From Nocardiopsis sp. JB363 (GTDB lineage Bacteria > Actinomycetota > Actinomycetes > Streptosporangiales > Streptosporangiaceae), in the NCBI RefSeq assembly GCF_900143625.1, contig NZ_FRFF01000054.1, positions 1 to 42,974 on the forward strand: a stretch of DNA of 42,974 bases. The letters are read 5' to 3'. The notes under the pieces are model-generated. The model was given only the letters and a program-made list of their open reading frames with translations, had not been told where the DNA came from and ran no database searches. A program made the translations under genes and the position numbers. This document shows positions 33,310 through 42,185 of the stretch, one piece after another. The number at the start of each line of letters is the position of its first letter. The first letter of the stretch is position 1.

Positions 33310-34287
33310 TCAGCGCGTTCCCCTCTCCGCGTACTCGGCGACCTCGTCGATGTTGGTCTCGTCGATGAACGCCGGGCCGGTCAGGACGGGTTGTCCACCG
33401 CCCAAGGTGTTGCCGTTGGTGCGGTACAGCCACAGCGACTCCACCGCCAGGTAGCCCTGGAGGTAGGGCTGTTGGTCCACGGCCCACAGCACGTCGCCGG
33501 ACTGGAGGGCGGTCACGAGTTCGGCGTTGGTGTCGAAGGTCGCGACGGCCGCCTCGCTGCCCGCGTCCTCGACGGCGTCCAAGGCGGTGATGGCGACCGG
33601 AGCGCCCAGGGCGGCGACCAGGTCGACGTCGGTGGACTCCTCCAGACGGGCGGAGATGGACGAACGCACCTCGGGCATGTTGGCACTGTCGACGTAGAGC
33701 GTCTCGGACTCGCCGTCGAACTCCTCGGCCAGGCCCTCACAGCGTGATTCCAGGCCGACGTTGCCCTGTTCGTGGATGACGCAGACGACGTTCTCCAGGC
33801 CCTCCTCGTCGAGGCGTTCGCCGAACGCCTCGCCGGCCAGGTGCTCGTCGGTGCCGAAGTACTGCTGTACGCCCAGGTCCTGCCATTGTTCGATGCCGGA
33901 GTTGAGGGCCACCACCGGGATGTCGGCGGCCTCGGCGGCGGCCAGGGCCCCCTCCATGGCTTCCGGGCTGGGCAGGGTGATGGCGATGCCGTCGACGCCG
34001 CGGTCGACGGCGTTCTGCACCAGGCTCGCCTGTTCGCCGGCCTCGGGGTCGGCCGCGTACTCCAGTTCGACGCCGCTCTTCTCGGCGGAGGCCTCGGCAC
34101 CGTTGCGCACGATGTCCCAGAAGGTGTCGCCCTGCACCTGGTGGGTGATCATCGCGATGGTCAGGTCGACGGTCTCGGCGTCGTCGGCGGGCTGTTCTCG
34201 GCCGCCCTCGGAGCTACAGGCGGTGGCGAACAGGAGCGCGCCGAGGGCTCCCAGGGCCATGGCCCGGGTGGTGGGTGTGCGTTGCAT
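33310..34287 (-). CDS. Inositol/sugar-binding lipoprotein of CUT2 ABC transporter
   Basis: A 325-residue lipoprotein. The signal peptide ends at ATAC (lipobox about residues 21-24) followed by SSEGG. The mature Peripla_BP_4 fold shows [49 protein letters not shown], and [29 protein letters not shown]. Start 34287 follows GGAGG. It follows the IolE-like gene in the operon by 41 bases. Substrate assigned as myo-inositol or a stereoisomer from context only. Confidence 0.9.
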   Translation of the reverse strand: MQRTPTTRAMALGALGALLFATACSSEGGREQPADDAETVDLTIAMITHQVQGDTFWDIVRNGAEASAEKSGVELEYAADPEAGEQASLVQNAVDRGVDGIAITLPSPEAMEGALAAAEAADIPVVALNSGIEQWQDLGVQQYFGTDEHLAGEAFGERLDEEGLENVVCVIHEQGNVGLESRCEGLAEEFDGESETLYVDSANMPEVRSSISARLEESTDVDLVAALGAPVAITALDAVEDAGSEAAVATFDTNAELVTALQSGDVLWAVDQQPYLQGYLAVESLWLYRTNGNTLGGGQPVLTGPAFIDETNIDEVAEYAERGTR

Positions 34288-34328
34288 CGTGGCCTCCGGG
34301 GGATCTGTCGAATAGGTGTGCGGTGGTT

Positions 34329-35279
34329 TCAGGGCAGGCGCTGGTGGCGTGCGCCCAGACCGCACCCGTTGAGGTAGCGGCGGGTGCGTTCGGCGATGGG
34401 GCGGGGCACGTCGAACCCGCAGGGGTACAGGTCCTGTTCGACGATGACGAACACGCGCGCGTCCACCTCGGCCAGGGCGTCGACCACGGAGGCGGGCGAG
34501 GGCACCCCGGCGGGGGGTTCCACGCACACCCCGCGCCGGACCGCCTCACCGAAGCTCAACCCCTCCGTCTCCACCTGGCGGAGGATCTCGGGGTCCATCT
34601 GCTTGATGTGCACGTAGCCGACGCGTTCGGCGTAGCGGCGGATGAGGTCGACGGCGTCGCCGCCCCCGTAGGCGACGTGTCCGGTGTCCAGGCACAGCGA
34701 CACCAGGTCGGGGTCGGTGGCGTCCAGGAACCGTTCGATCTCCTCCTGGGTGCGCACGTGGGTGTCGGCGTGCGAGTGCAGGCACAGGCGCACGTCGTAC
34801 TCGCCGAGCAGGATCCGGCCGAGCTCGTCGGCGGTGCGGGTCAGGTGCGTCCACTGGTCGGCGTCCAGGGTGGGCGACTCGGTGTACTCCCCGGTGCGCT
34901 GGTCGCGGTACATGGGTGGGATGAACACCAGGTGATGGGCGCCCACGGCCGCGGTGAGCTCGGCGACCGTGCGGGCGGTGGCGAAGGTGTCCTCGCGGTT
35001 GTGCGCGTTGTGCAGGTCCCCGAAGACGGTGCCGCCGCTGACGCGCAGACCCCGACGGGCGACCTCGTCGGCGAGCAGGGCGGGGTCGGTGGGCAGGTAG
35101 CCGTAGGGGCCCAGTTCGAGCCACCCGTAACCGGAGTCGGCGAGTTCGTCGAGGAACCGGGGCCAGGGAATCTGGAGGGTGTCGTCGGGGAACCACACAC
35201 CCCAGGAGTCGGGGGCCGAGCCCAGGACGAGGTGGTCGTGGACGGTGCGGGGTCCGGTGTGTGCCGCTGTGTCGGTCAT
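34329..35279 (-). CDS. IolE/IolI-like TIM-barrel protein, candidate inosose dehydratase
   Basis: A 316-residue AP-endonuclease-2/xylose-isomerase-like TIM barrel. LGSAPDSWGVWF at the start corresponds to the NAP-SWG motif of inositol barrel enzymes. Metal-binding candidates are the Glu in WLELGPYGYLP, His in LHSHADTH, Asp-His in CLDTGHVAYGGGD, His in YVHIKQMDP, and the final Glu in VIVEQDLYP. IolE dehydrates 2-keto-myo-inositol, and IolI and IolH are related isomerases. No other iolE is present in the cluster, so this is the best candidate for that step; IolH/IolI remain possible. Start 35279 follows GAGGAG. Confidence 0.8.
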   Translation of the reverse strand: MTDTAAHTGPRTVHDHLVLGSAPDSWGVWFPDDTLQIPWPRFLDELADSGYGWLELGPYGYLPTDPALLADEVARRGLRVSGGTVFGDLHNAHNREDTFATARTVAELTAAVGAHHLVFIPPMYRDQRTGEYTESPTLDADQWTHLTRTADELGRILLGEYDVRLCLHSHADTHVRTQEEIERFLDATDPDLVSLCLDTGHVAYGGGDAVDLIRRYAERVGYVHIKQMDPEILRQVETEGLSFGEAVRRGVCVEPPAGVPSPASVVDALAEVDARVFVIVEQDLYPCGFDVPRPIAERTRRYLNGCGLGARHQRLP

Positions 35280-35298
35280 GGCTGCTCCTCGCGGGGGC

Positions 35299-37215
35299 TC
35301 ACAGGTGGTGGCGGCGGGTGCTCCGGTGCCGCTCGTATTCGTGGTGGGCGCGCTGGGTGGTGTCGAGGGTGGACACCTCGGCCACGGGCACGTCCCACCA
35401 GGCGGTGGTGGGCGGTCCGGGCGCGTGGGGGTCGGTCCGTACGTGGACGACGGTGGTGGTGTGGGCGGCGCGGGCCTCGCGCAGGGCGCCGGGCAGGTCG
35501 CCCGGGTCCTCCACCCGGATGACGTGCGCGCCGAGGCTGGCCGCGTTGGCCGCCAGGTCCACCGGCAGTGGGGCGCCGTCCAGCAGTCCGGTGGTGGGAT
35601 CGCGGTAGCGGTAGCCGGTGCCGAAGCGTTGGGATCCCACGCTCTCGGACAGGGAGCCGATGGAGGCGAAGCCCTGGTTGTCGACCACGACGATGACGAT
35701 CGCGACGCGTTCGGCGACCAGGGTGGCGATCTCCTGGGCGAGCATGAGGTAGGAACCGTCACCGACCAGTACGAACACCGACCGGTCGGGGGCGGCCAGT
35801 TTCACGCCGAGGCCGGCGGCGATCTCGTAGCCCATGCACGAGTAGGCGTACTCGACGTGGTAGCCCTTGGGGTCCCGAGCCCGCCAGAGTTTTTGCAGGT
35901 CGCCGGGCATACTCCCGGCGGCGTTGACGACGACGTCGCGGTCGTCCAGGACGTCGTTGAGGGTGCCGATGACGGCGCTCTGCGCGGGCAGACCGCCGTG
36001 GAGGCCGGCGCGACGCGAGTGATCGGCCTCGGTGACCCAGTCCGCCGCCAGGGCGCGGGAGCGGTGTTCGTGGTCGGGGTCCACCCGCCACCCGGTCAGG
36101 GCCTCGCGCAGCGCGGTGAGGGTGGCGCGGGCGTCGGCGACGACCTCGGTCGCGGCCAGTTTGGCGGCGTCGAAGCGGGCGACGTTGACGTTGACGAAGT
36201 GCGCGTTCGGGTGTTGGAAGAGGGTGCGGCTGGCCGTGGTGAAGTCGCCGTAGCGGGTGCCGACGCCGATCACCAGGTCGGCCTCGCGGGCGAGTTCGTT
36301 GGCCGAGCGCGCCCCGGTGGCGCCGAGCCCGCCCACGGCCCGGGGGTGGTCCCAGGGCAGGGCGCCCTTGCCTGCGTGGGTATCGGCGACGGGGACACCG
36401 GTGGCCTCGGCGAAGTCGCGCAGCTCGGCGGTGGCGCGCGAGTAGACCACCCCTCCCCCGGCCACCAGCAGAGGGCGGCGGGAGGCGCGGATGGCCTCGA
36501 CGGCGCGGGCCAGGGCCGCGGGTTCGGGCTGGGGGCGGCCCACATGCCAGAGGCGTTCACGGAAGAACTCCAGGGGCCAGTCGTGCGCCTGGGCCTGGAC
36601 GTCCTGGGGCAGGCACAGGGTGACGGCGCCGGTCTCCACGGGGTCGGTGAGCACCCGCATCGCCGCCAGGGCGGCGGGAACGAGCTGTTCGGGCCGGGTG
36701 AGGCGGTCCCAGTAACGGGAGACGGGGCGCAGGGCGTCGTTGACGGTGACGTCCCCGGCGCGCGGGTCCTCCAACTGTTGCAGGGCCGGGTCGACCGCGC
36801 GGCTCGCGAACATGTCCGAGGGCAGCAGTAGGACGGGGACCCGGTTGGTGGTGGCCAGGGCGGCGCCGGTGACCATGTTGGTGGAACCGGGGCCGGTGGA
36901 GGCGGTGCAGGCGTAGGCGGACAGCCGGTCGGTGGCCTTGGCGTAGGCGGCGGCGGTGTGCACCATGGCCTGTTCGTTGCGGGCCAGGTGGTAGGGCAGG
37001 TCCGCTTCGCCGGTGAGGGCGGCCTGGAGCAGGGCCTGACCGATACCGGCGACGTTGCCGTGGCCGAAGATGCCCCACACGCCGGCGATGAGGCGGTGGC
37101 GTTCACCGTCGCGTTCGGTGTACTGGACGGCCAGGAACCGCACCAGGGCCTGGGCGGTGGTGAGCCGGACGGTGTCGCCCGGGTCGGTGGGATCGGTCGC
37201 TACGGGCTGGTTCAC
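35299..37215 (-). CDS. iolD: 3D-(3,5/4)-trihydroxycyclohexane-1,2-dione hydrolase
   Basis: A 638-residue thiamine-diphosphate enzyme that opens the ring of the inositol-derived dione to 5-deoxy-glucuronate. The cofactor-activating glutamate is Glu81 (HLARNEQAM), and the ThDP/Mg motif GDGSYLML starts at 485 with its Asn at 513 (VVVDNQGF). GIFGHGNVAGIGQAL near residue 48 and the end TAWWDVPVAEVS are typical of IolD. It starts at GTG 37215 behind AGAGGAGG, overlapping the iolB stop by 4 bases. Confidence 0.95.
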   Translation of the reverse strand: MNQPVATDPTDPGDTVRLTTAQALVRFLAVQYTERDGERHRLIAGVWGIFGHGNVAGIGQALLQAALTGEADLPYHLARNEQAMVHTAAAYAKATDRLSAYACTASTGPGSTNMVTGAALATTNRVPVLLLPSDMFASRAVDPALQQLEDPRAGDVTVNDALRPVSRYWDRLTRPEQLVPAALAAMRVLTDPVETGAVTLCLPQDVQAQAHDWPLEFFRERLWHVGRPQPEPAALARAVEAIRASRRPLLVAGGGVVYSRATAELRDFAEATGVPVADTHAGKGALPWDHPRAVGGLGATGARSANELAREADLVIGVGTRYGDFTTASRTLFQHPNAHFVNVNVARFDAAKLAATEVVADARATLTALREALTGWRVDPDHEHRSRALAADWVTEADHSRRAGLHGGLPAQSAVIGTLNDVLDDRDVVVNAAGSMPGDLQKLWRARDPKGYHVEYAYSCMGYEIAAGLGVKLAAPDRSVFVLVGDGSYLMLAQEIATLVAERVAIVIVVVDNQGFASIGSLSESVGSQRFGTGYRYRDPTTGLLDGAPLPVDLAANAASLGAHVIRVEDPGDLPGALREARAAHTTTVVHVRTDPHAPGPPTTAWWDVPVAEVSTLDTTQRAHHEYERHRSTRRHHL

Positions 37216-38099
37216 GCCCGACCTCCTCTGCCTCGATGCGAGCACAACGGCAGCCGCGGATCCATCGGCTGTTCGGCCCAGGTGTCCCGGACCCAGGCGT
37301 GGGAGGGGTGGTCGCTGATCCTCCAGGCCCGTTCGGTTCCGGGGCCGGCCATGACGTTGAGGTAGTACATGTCGTATCCGGGCGCGGCCATGGACGGGCC
37401 GTGCCACCCGTGCGGGACCAGGACCACGTCCTCGCTGCGCACCTCGGCCATGACCTCGATGGGTCGCCGTTCGGTGCCGTGCACCCGGTGGTAACCCACG
37501 CCGTGCCCGTGCGGTCCGTCGGCGACCTCGAAGTAGTAGATCTCCTCCAGCTCCGACTCGGTGGCGGTGGCCTCGTCGTGTTTGTGCGGCGGGTAGGAGG
37601 ACCAGTTCGCCGAGGGGGTCAGGACCTCGCACACCAGGAGCCGGTCGGCGACGAAGGTGCCCGGCAGGCACAGGTTGTTGACCTGGCGGCTGCTCTGTCC
37701 GGCCCCGCGCAACTCCACGGGAACGTCCTCGGCGGCGCCGTACCGGGCCGGCAGGGCCCGGTCGCAGCGCGAGGCGGGCAGGGCGAAGCGGCCTCCGCCC
37801 CGGCTGGCGACGGTGGCGCGGGCGCCGCGCGGCAGGTACACGAAGTCGCTCACCCGCGAGAACACGTCGTCGCGCCCCTCCACCTCGAAGACCACCGAGT
37901 CCAGGGCGACCGTGCACCCGCCCTCCAACGGCAGGACGAGAGTCTCGGAGTGCCCGGTGGTGATCTCGGCCGACTGCCCGGGCGCCAGTTCCAACACCCG
38001 CAGGCCCGAGTATCCCCAACCGGCGGTGTCGGGGGTGACGACGGTACGGAACGGCGGCTGGGCGGTGCTCAGCGCGGACAGGTGGTGTTCGGTGCTCAC
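37212..38099 (-). CDS. iolB: 5-deoxy-glucuronate isomerase
   Basis: A 295-residue bicupin that isomerises 5-deoxy-glucuronate to 2-deoxy-5-keto-gluconate. Metal-site residues: His172 and His174 (PPHKHDE), a Glu in LEEIYYFEV (about 186), and His230 or His233 in VPHGWHGP. The string SMAAPGYDMYYLNVMAGP after the last ligand is diagnostic of IolB. It starts at GTG 38099, overlapping the upstream barrel-protein gene by 4 bases (GTGA), and itself overlaps iolD. Confidence 0.95.
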   Translation of the reverse strand: MSTEHHLSALSTAQPPFRTVVTPDTAGWGYSGLRVLELAPGQSAEITTGHSETLVLPLEGGCTVALDSVVFEVEGRDDVFSRVSDFVYLPRGARATVASRGGGRFALPASRCDRALPARYGAAEDVPVELRGAGQSSRQVNNLCLPGTFVADRLLVCEVLTPSANWSSYPPHKHDEATATESELEEIYYFEVADGPHGHGVGYHRVHGTERRPIEVMAEVRSEDVVLVPHGWHGPSMAAPGYDMYYLNVMAGPGTERAWRISDHPSHAWVRDTWAEQPMDPRLPLCSHRGRGGRA

Positions 38100-39013
38100 A
38101 GCAACCCCACAGCGGTGTCGACGGCGGCCTCGACGTCGTCGTCGGCCGGGTACAGAAGGGACCGGCCCACGGCCAGTCCGATGACGGTCGGTGGTTCCAA
38201 CGCCTTGGCCCAGCGGGCATAGGCGGCGTCCGGGTCGGCGGCGACCTCACCGCCCAGAATGACCGTGGGCAGTGTCGTGGCGGCGGCGACACGCTCCATG
38301 TCCTCGACGGCGGGGAGTTTGAGCCAGGTGTGCGCCGAGGAGGAACCGAGTCCGGCGGCGATGGTGGCGGCGCGGGTGACGGACTCGGTGGACAGGTCGT
38401 TGCGCAGCCCCTCGCGGGGGCCGTCCGCCCGCCGGGCCACGAAGGGTTCCACCATCGCGACCAGTCCGTTGTCGGCCAGGTCGGCCACGGCCCGGGCGCA
38501 GTGCTCCAGGGTGCGGGCGGTGCGGTCGTCGGCGTAGTCCAGGCGCAGCAGCATCTTGCCGCCCTCGAAACCGGAGCGGGCCAGACCGTGTGCGGTGTAG
38601 CCGGTGAAACGGTCGTCGACCTCGAAGGAGGCGCCCGCCAGGCCTCCCCGGTTCATCGATCCGAACACCACCTTGCCGTCCAGGGCGCCCAGCAGGAGCA
38701 GGTCCTCCAAGACGTCGGCGGTGCCCAGGACCCCGGTCACTCCAGGGCGGGCCAGGGCGGTGCACAGGCGGGAGAGCAGGTCGGCGCGGTCGGCCATGGC
38801 CAGGGAGCGCTCCCCCGCGCGCAAGGATCCGCGGGCGGGGTGGTCGGCGGCGATGATGAGCGCCCGCCCCGAGGGGCCCACCGGGCCGGTGGGACGTCTT
38901 CGCCCGTCGGCGGCCTCGGTGATGGCGGCGGGACGGTACAACCGGGCGCGGGTGAGTTCCCGGAGGCCTTCTCGGGTGATGGTGTGGCCGGCAGGGGCCG
39001 CGTCATCGAACAC
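38096..39013 (-). CDS. Cgl0158-family (beta/alpha)8-barrel protein of the inositol cluster
   Basis: A 305-residue protein with the DeoC/LacD-type barrel look. GRALIIAADHPARGSLRAGE near the start, GVLGTADVLEDLLLLGALDGKVVFGSMNRGG, FEGGKMLLRLDY, and SAHTWLKLPAVEDMERV with a lysine that could form a Schiff base. It starts at GTG 39013 behind GGAGGGG, overlapping the iolC end by 11 bases, and overlaps iolB by 4 bases. Homologues occur in Corynebacterium inositol clusters next to iolC. The pathway needs an aldolase for 2-deoxy-5-keto-gluconate 6-phosphate and no iolJ is seen here, so this protein could fill that step. That is inference. Confidence 0.8.
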   Translation of the reverse strand: MFDDAAPAGHTITREGLRELTRARLYRPAAITEAADGRRRPTGPVGPSGRALIIAADHPARGSLRAGERSLAMADRADLLSRLCTALARPGVTGVLGTADVLEDLLLLGALDGKVVFGSMNRGGLAGASFEVDDRFTGYTAHGLARSGFEGGKMLLRLDYADDRTARTLEHCARAVADLADNGLVAMVEPFVARRADGPREGLRNDLSTESVTRAATIAAGLGSSSAHTWLKLPAVEDMERVAAATTLPTVILGGEVAADPDAAYARWAKALEPPTVIGLAVGRSLLYPADDDVEAAVDTAVGLL

Positions 39014-39980
39014 GGGGCGTCCCCTCCACGGTCGTCTCCAGGACGGTGAGCACCTCGTCGGTGGTGGGCATGGCGTCCGAACAGGCCAGGCGGGAGGCGA
39101 CGATGGCGCCGGCGACGTTGGCGAACCGGAGCGTGCGTTCGGTGGGCCACCCGGCGAGCAGGCCGTGGCACAGCGCCCCGCCGAAGGCGTCCCCGGCGCC
39201 GAGCCCGTTGACCACCTCCACCGGAACCGGCGGTGCCCGGTGCAGGCCGGTGTCGTCGGCGGCCAACACCCCGTCGGGGCCCTGTTTGACCACGGCCAGG
39301 GACAGGCCCAGCTCACGGCCCCGGCGAGCGGCTTCGACGGGGTCGCGGGTACCGACGGCCGTCTCCCATTCGTCGAGGTTCCCGCAGGCCACGGTGGCCA
39401 GGGGTAACGCCTCGAAGACGTGCTGCCTCGCCTGTTCGCGCGAGCCCCAGAACATGGGGCGGTGATCCAGGTCCAGGACGGTGGGGTGACGGCGCTCGCG
39501 TGCGCGCAGCGCGGTGAGGGTGGCGGTGCGGCCTGGTTCGCGGCACAGTCCGGTGCCGGTGGCCCAGAACAGGTCGGCTCGGGCGATGGCGCCGGTGTCG
39601 AGTTCGTCGGCCTCCACGAGCAGGTCCGGGGCGGGGTCGCGGCCGTAGAAGTACAGCGGGAAGTCGTCGGGCGGGAAGAGTTCGCACAGGGTGATGGGGG
39701 TGGCGGTGCCCGGCACGGCGGTGACGAAGCGGTCGTCCACCCCGAAACCGTGCAGGGCCCGGTGCACGAACCGACCCAGGGGGTCGTCGCCGGTGCGAGT
39801 GATGACGGCGCAGGCGCGCCCGTGGCGGGCGGCGGCCACCGCGACGTTGGTGGGGCTGCCGCCGAGGAACTTGGCGAACGACTCCACCTCGTCCAGGCCG
39901 ACCCCCACCTGCTGCGGGTAGATGTCGACACCGACCCGACCCATGGTGATCACCTCGGTCCGCGGGTCCGGATCGTTCAC
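39003..39980 (-). CDS. iolC: 5-dehydro-2-deoxygluconokinase
   Basis: A 325-residue PfkB-family kinase that phosphorylates 2-deoxy-5-keto-gluconate. VITMGRVGVDIYPQQVGVGLDEVESFAKFLGGSPTNVAVAAARHG is the characteristic IolC start, and NGLGAGDAFGGALCHGLL holds the catalytic Asp. GTG 39980 follows GGAGGTG and overlaps the iolG stop by 4 bases. In many relatives IolC is fused to an aldolase-like domain; here the Cgl0158-type domain is a separate, overlapping gene. Confidence 0.94.
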   Translation of the reverse strand: MNDPDPRTEVITMGRVGVDIYPQQVGVGLDEVESFAKFLGGSPTNVAVAAARHGRACAVITRTGDDPLGRFVHRALHGFGVDDRFVTAVPGTATPITLCELFPPDDFPLYFYGRDPAPDLLVEADELDTGAIARADLFWATGTGLCREPGRTATLTALRARERRHPTVLDLDHRPMFWGSREQARQHVFEALPLATVACGNLDEWETAVGTRDPVEAARRGRELGLSLAVVKQGPDGVLAADDTGLHRAPPVPVEVVNGLGAGDAFGGALCHGLLAGWPTERTLRFANVAGAIVASRLACSDAMPTTDEVLTVLETTVEGTPRVR

Positions 39981-40978
39981 GGCCGCACCTCCGTCAGACG
40001 GACCGGACGGCGTTCTCGACGCGACAGGTCGGCGGCCTCGGCGATCAGCACCGCCTCCAAGGCGTCGGCGACCGTGCACGGGCTGGGGGCGTCATCGGCG
40101 ACCATGGCGACGAACGCACCGATCTCGGCCTCGTAGGCGGCGGTGAAGCGGGGCCAGAACACCTCCCAGGGGTCGCCCACCGGGAAGTCGACCCCGGGTT
40201 CGGCCGAACGCAGCGGCACCTGGTCGTCCAGTCCGACGACCAGGGTGGAGCGGGAGCCGGCGAGTTCCATGCGGACGTCGTACCCCGCCCCGTTGTACCG
40301 GGACCCCTGGAGCGTGGCCAGGGTGCCGTCGTCCAGGCGCAGCACCGCGGCGGAGGTGTCGACGTCACCGTGGTCGGCGAAGTAGGACTCGCCCCGGTTG
40401 GCCCCGTAGGCGAAGACCTCCTCGACCTCGCGTCCGGTGACCCAGCGCAGGATGTCGAAGTCGTGCACGTGGCAGTCGTGGAACAACCCACCGGAGGAGG
40501 CGATGTATCCGGCGGGTGGCGGCGCCATGTCGCAGGTCAGGGCGTGGACCCGATGCAGGTCGCCGAGTTCGCCCGCGCGGACGGCACTGTGGGCGCGCAG
40601 GTACCCGGGGTCGAAGCGGCGCATGAAGCCGACGTGCACCGGGGTCTTGGCGCGCTGGACCTCCTCCAGTATCCGGACGGTCTCCGCGACCGTGGGAGCG
40701 ACCGGTTTCTCGCAGAAGACGGGGACCTCGGCGGCGATCCCGGCCCGGATCAGCGCGGGGTGGGCGGGGGTAGCGGCGGCGATCACCAACGCGTCCACGG
40801 CGCCGGGGCGAAGGAGTGCGTCAACCTCGACCGACCGGGCACCGACCTTGGCCGCGACGGCGCGGGCACGGTCGACGTCGACGTCGGCGAGCAGGAGTTC
40901 GGCCACCTCGGGGCGGGCTCGAAGGGCGGCGGCGTGTGACTGTCCGATGCGTCCGGTTCCGACCAGGCCAATGCGCAT
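39977..40978 (-). CDS. iolG: Inositol 2-dehydrogenase
   Basis: A 333-residue Gfo/Idh/MocA dehydrogenase that oxidises myo-inositol to 2-keto-myo-inositol with NAD. The Rossmann motif is GLVGTGRIGQSHA. The EKP motif gives catalytic Lys91, and the catalytic pair Asp168/His172 lies in GGLFHDCHVHDFD. These are the equivalents of Lys97, Asp172 and His176 of Bacillus IolG as I recall them. First gene of the inositol operon, divergent from the GntR gene. The upstream region on this strand contains a consensus TTGACA. Confidence 0.93.
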   Translation of the reverse strand: MRIGLVGTGRIGQSHAAALRARPEVAELLLADVDVDRARAVAAKVGARSVEVDALLRPGAVDALVIAAATPAHPALIRAGIAAEVPVFCEKPVAPTVAETVRILEEVQRAKTPVHVGFMRRFDPGYLRAHSAVRAGELGDLHRVHALTCDMAPPPAGYIASSGGLFHDCHVHDFDILRWVTGREVEEVFAYGANRGESYFADHGDVDTSAAVLRLDDGTLATLQGSRYNGAGYDVRMELAGSRSTLVVGLDDQVPLRSAEPGVDFPVGDPWEVFWPRFTAAYEAEIGAFVAMVADDAPSPCTVADALEAVLIAEAADLSRRERRPVRLTEVRP

Positions 40979-41041
40979 GTGGCTCCCTGGGTGTAGCGCC
41001 TATCACATCAGGGACTTATGCTCACCCTTCACTCTTCCCGA

Positions 41042-41079
41042 TGTCAATACTTTGTCTAGACATACTGATGTAGTAACCT
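41042..41079. promoter_or_regulatory. Divergent iolG/GntR promoters with HutC-type operator
   Basis: On the minus strand TTGACA (41047-41042) is a perfect -35 for iolG; its -10 is not clear. On the plus strand TTGTCT (41052-41057), a 16-base spacer and TAACCT (41074-41079) form the regulator promoter. The 10-bp palindrome TGTCTAGACA (41053-41062) has the GT-N-TA-N-AC core bound by HutC-type GntR proteins and overlaps the plus -35. A wider inverted repeat, ACATCAG (41005-41011) and CTGATGT (41065-41071), spans the region. Confidence 0.6.
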
Positions 41080-41113
41080 CATGTTCCGTTTCCCCGTCCA
41101 CGAGGTAGCACCG

Positions 41114-41854
41114 GTGACCCACAGCCCTCTGTCCATCGACCTGGACCGCAGCAGCCCCGTGCCGCTCTACTTCCAGGTCGCCCAGGAGCTGGAACGACGG
41201 ATCATGTCGGGCGAGATGCCCGCGGGCACCCGCTTGGAGAACGAACTCGTGCTGGCCGAACGGCTGGGCCTGTCCCGACCGACCCTGCGTCAGGCCATCG
41301 AATACCTGGTGGACCGCGGCATGCTGGTGCGCAAACGCGGCGTGGGCACCCAGGTGATCCGCCCCCGCGTACGCCGCCCGGTGGAGCTGTCCAGCCTCTA
41401 CGACGACCTGGCGCGCGTGGGCGAGGAACCCCGCACCCGGGTGCTGCGCCTGGCCGTGGAGGTGCCGCCCGACCCCGTCGCGGCGCAGATGGAACTACCC
41501 CCCGGGACCGAGGTGTACGTGCTCGAACGTCTGCGTCTGGCCAAGGACGAACCCCTGGCCCTGATGCGCAACCACCTGCCCCTGGGCCTGGTGGAGTTGG
41601 ACGAGGGCGAGCTCTCCGCACAGGGGCTCTACCGCCTGCTGCGCGCCGCCGGAGTCACGTTGAAGATGGCCTCGCAGAGCATCGGCGCGCGCAACGCCAC
41701 CCCCACCGAGGCCGAGGCCTTGGACGAGCCGCCGGGCGCACCGCTACTCACCATGGAGCGAGTGGTCTACGACGACACCGGTCGTGTGGTGGAAGTGGGC
41801 TCCCACGTCTACCGCGCCTCCCGGTACTCCTTCGAACTCACCCTCACCGGCTGA
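41114..41854 (+). CDS. GntR/HutC-family regulator of inositol catabolism
   Basis: A 246-residue repressor. The winged-helix domain includes VPLYFQVAQELERRIMSGEMPAGTRLENELVLAERLGLSRPTLRQAIEYLVDRGMLVRKRGVGTQV (about residues 14-80). The UTRA ligand domain follows (VLRLAVEVPPDPVAAQMELPPGTEVYVLERLRLA through GSHVYRASRYSFELTL). GTG 41114 is chosen because GAGGT lies upstream and the likely transcription start is downstream of the other candidate, ATG 41081. It is divergent from iolG, with a matching HutC-type palindrome between them. Induction by an inositol derivative is expected from context. Confidence 0.9.
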   Translation: MTHSPLSIDLDRSSPVPLYFQVAQELERRIMSGEMPAGTRLENELVLAERLGLSRPTLRQAIEYLVDRGMLVRKRGVGTQVIRPRVRRPVELSSLYDDLARVGEEPRTRVLRLAVEVPPDPVAAQMELPPGTEVYVLERLRLAKDEPLALMRNHLPLGLVELDEGELSAQGLYRLLRAAGVTLKMASQSIGARNATPTEAEALDEPPGAPLLTMERVVYDDTGRVVEVGSHVYRASRYSFELTLTG

Positions 41855-41918
41855 TCCGTCCTACCCCGAGCTCGCCCACCTCCGCCACGAAAGGGCCTTT
41901 TTCCAAGGGGTGTTCGTC

Positions 41919-42173
41919 ATGCACTTGGCCGCTCCCGAGCAGGAGCGGTTGAAGTGGCGCCGTTGGAGACCGTTCCGGACCTACGCGCAGCCCTTACGGG
42001 CCCCCGCCCCCACCGAGGTGCTTGACGTACGGGAACCGTCATCCTGGCGGGAACACCGGCTCGGCGACGTACACATCGTCGACTTCCTCGCCGGGGGCCG
42101 GCACTGGGAGATGGCGGTGGTCATCATCGACACCGACGTCGTCATCACTGCCCTCACCGAATCCTGGTCCTGA
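41919..42173 (+). CDS. Small hypothetical protein, 84 aa
   Basis: ATG 41919 is preceded by AAGGGG at good spacing. The protein is soluble with a basic, Trp/Arg-rich start (ERLKWRRWRPFRTY) and an end that reads as alternating beta strands (HIVDFLAGGRHWEMAVVIIDTDVVITALTESW). No known domain recognised. It lies 65 bases after the GntR gene on the same strand. In-frame sequence further upstream overlaps that gene and is not convincing. Coding is plausible from the ribosome site and the ordered hydrophobic pattern, but not certain. Confidence 0.5.
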   Translation: MHLAAPEQERLKWRRWRPFRTYAQPLRAPAPTEVLDVREPSSWREHRLGDVHIVDFLAGGRHWEMAVVIIDTDVVITALTESWS

Positions 42174-42185
42174 AACCACGGGAGC

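Noticed and set aside
36958..37365. Plus-strand frames opposite iolD and iolB
   Set aside because: Antisense shadows of two enzymes with full catalytic motifs.
41886..41903. AAAGGGCCTTTTT as a terminator after the GntR gene
   Set aside because: Arms are only about 5 bp with no proper loop; too weak to claim.
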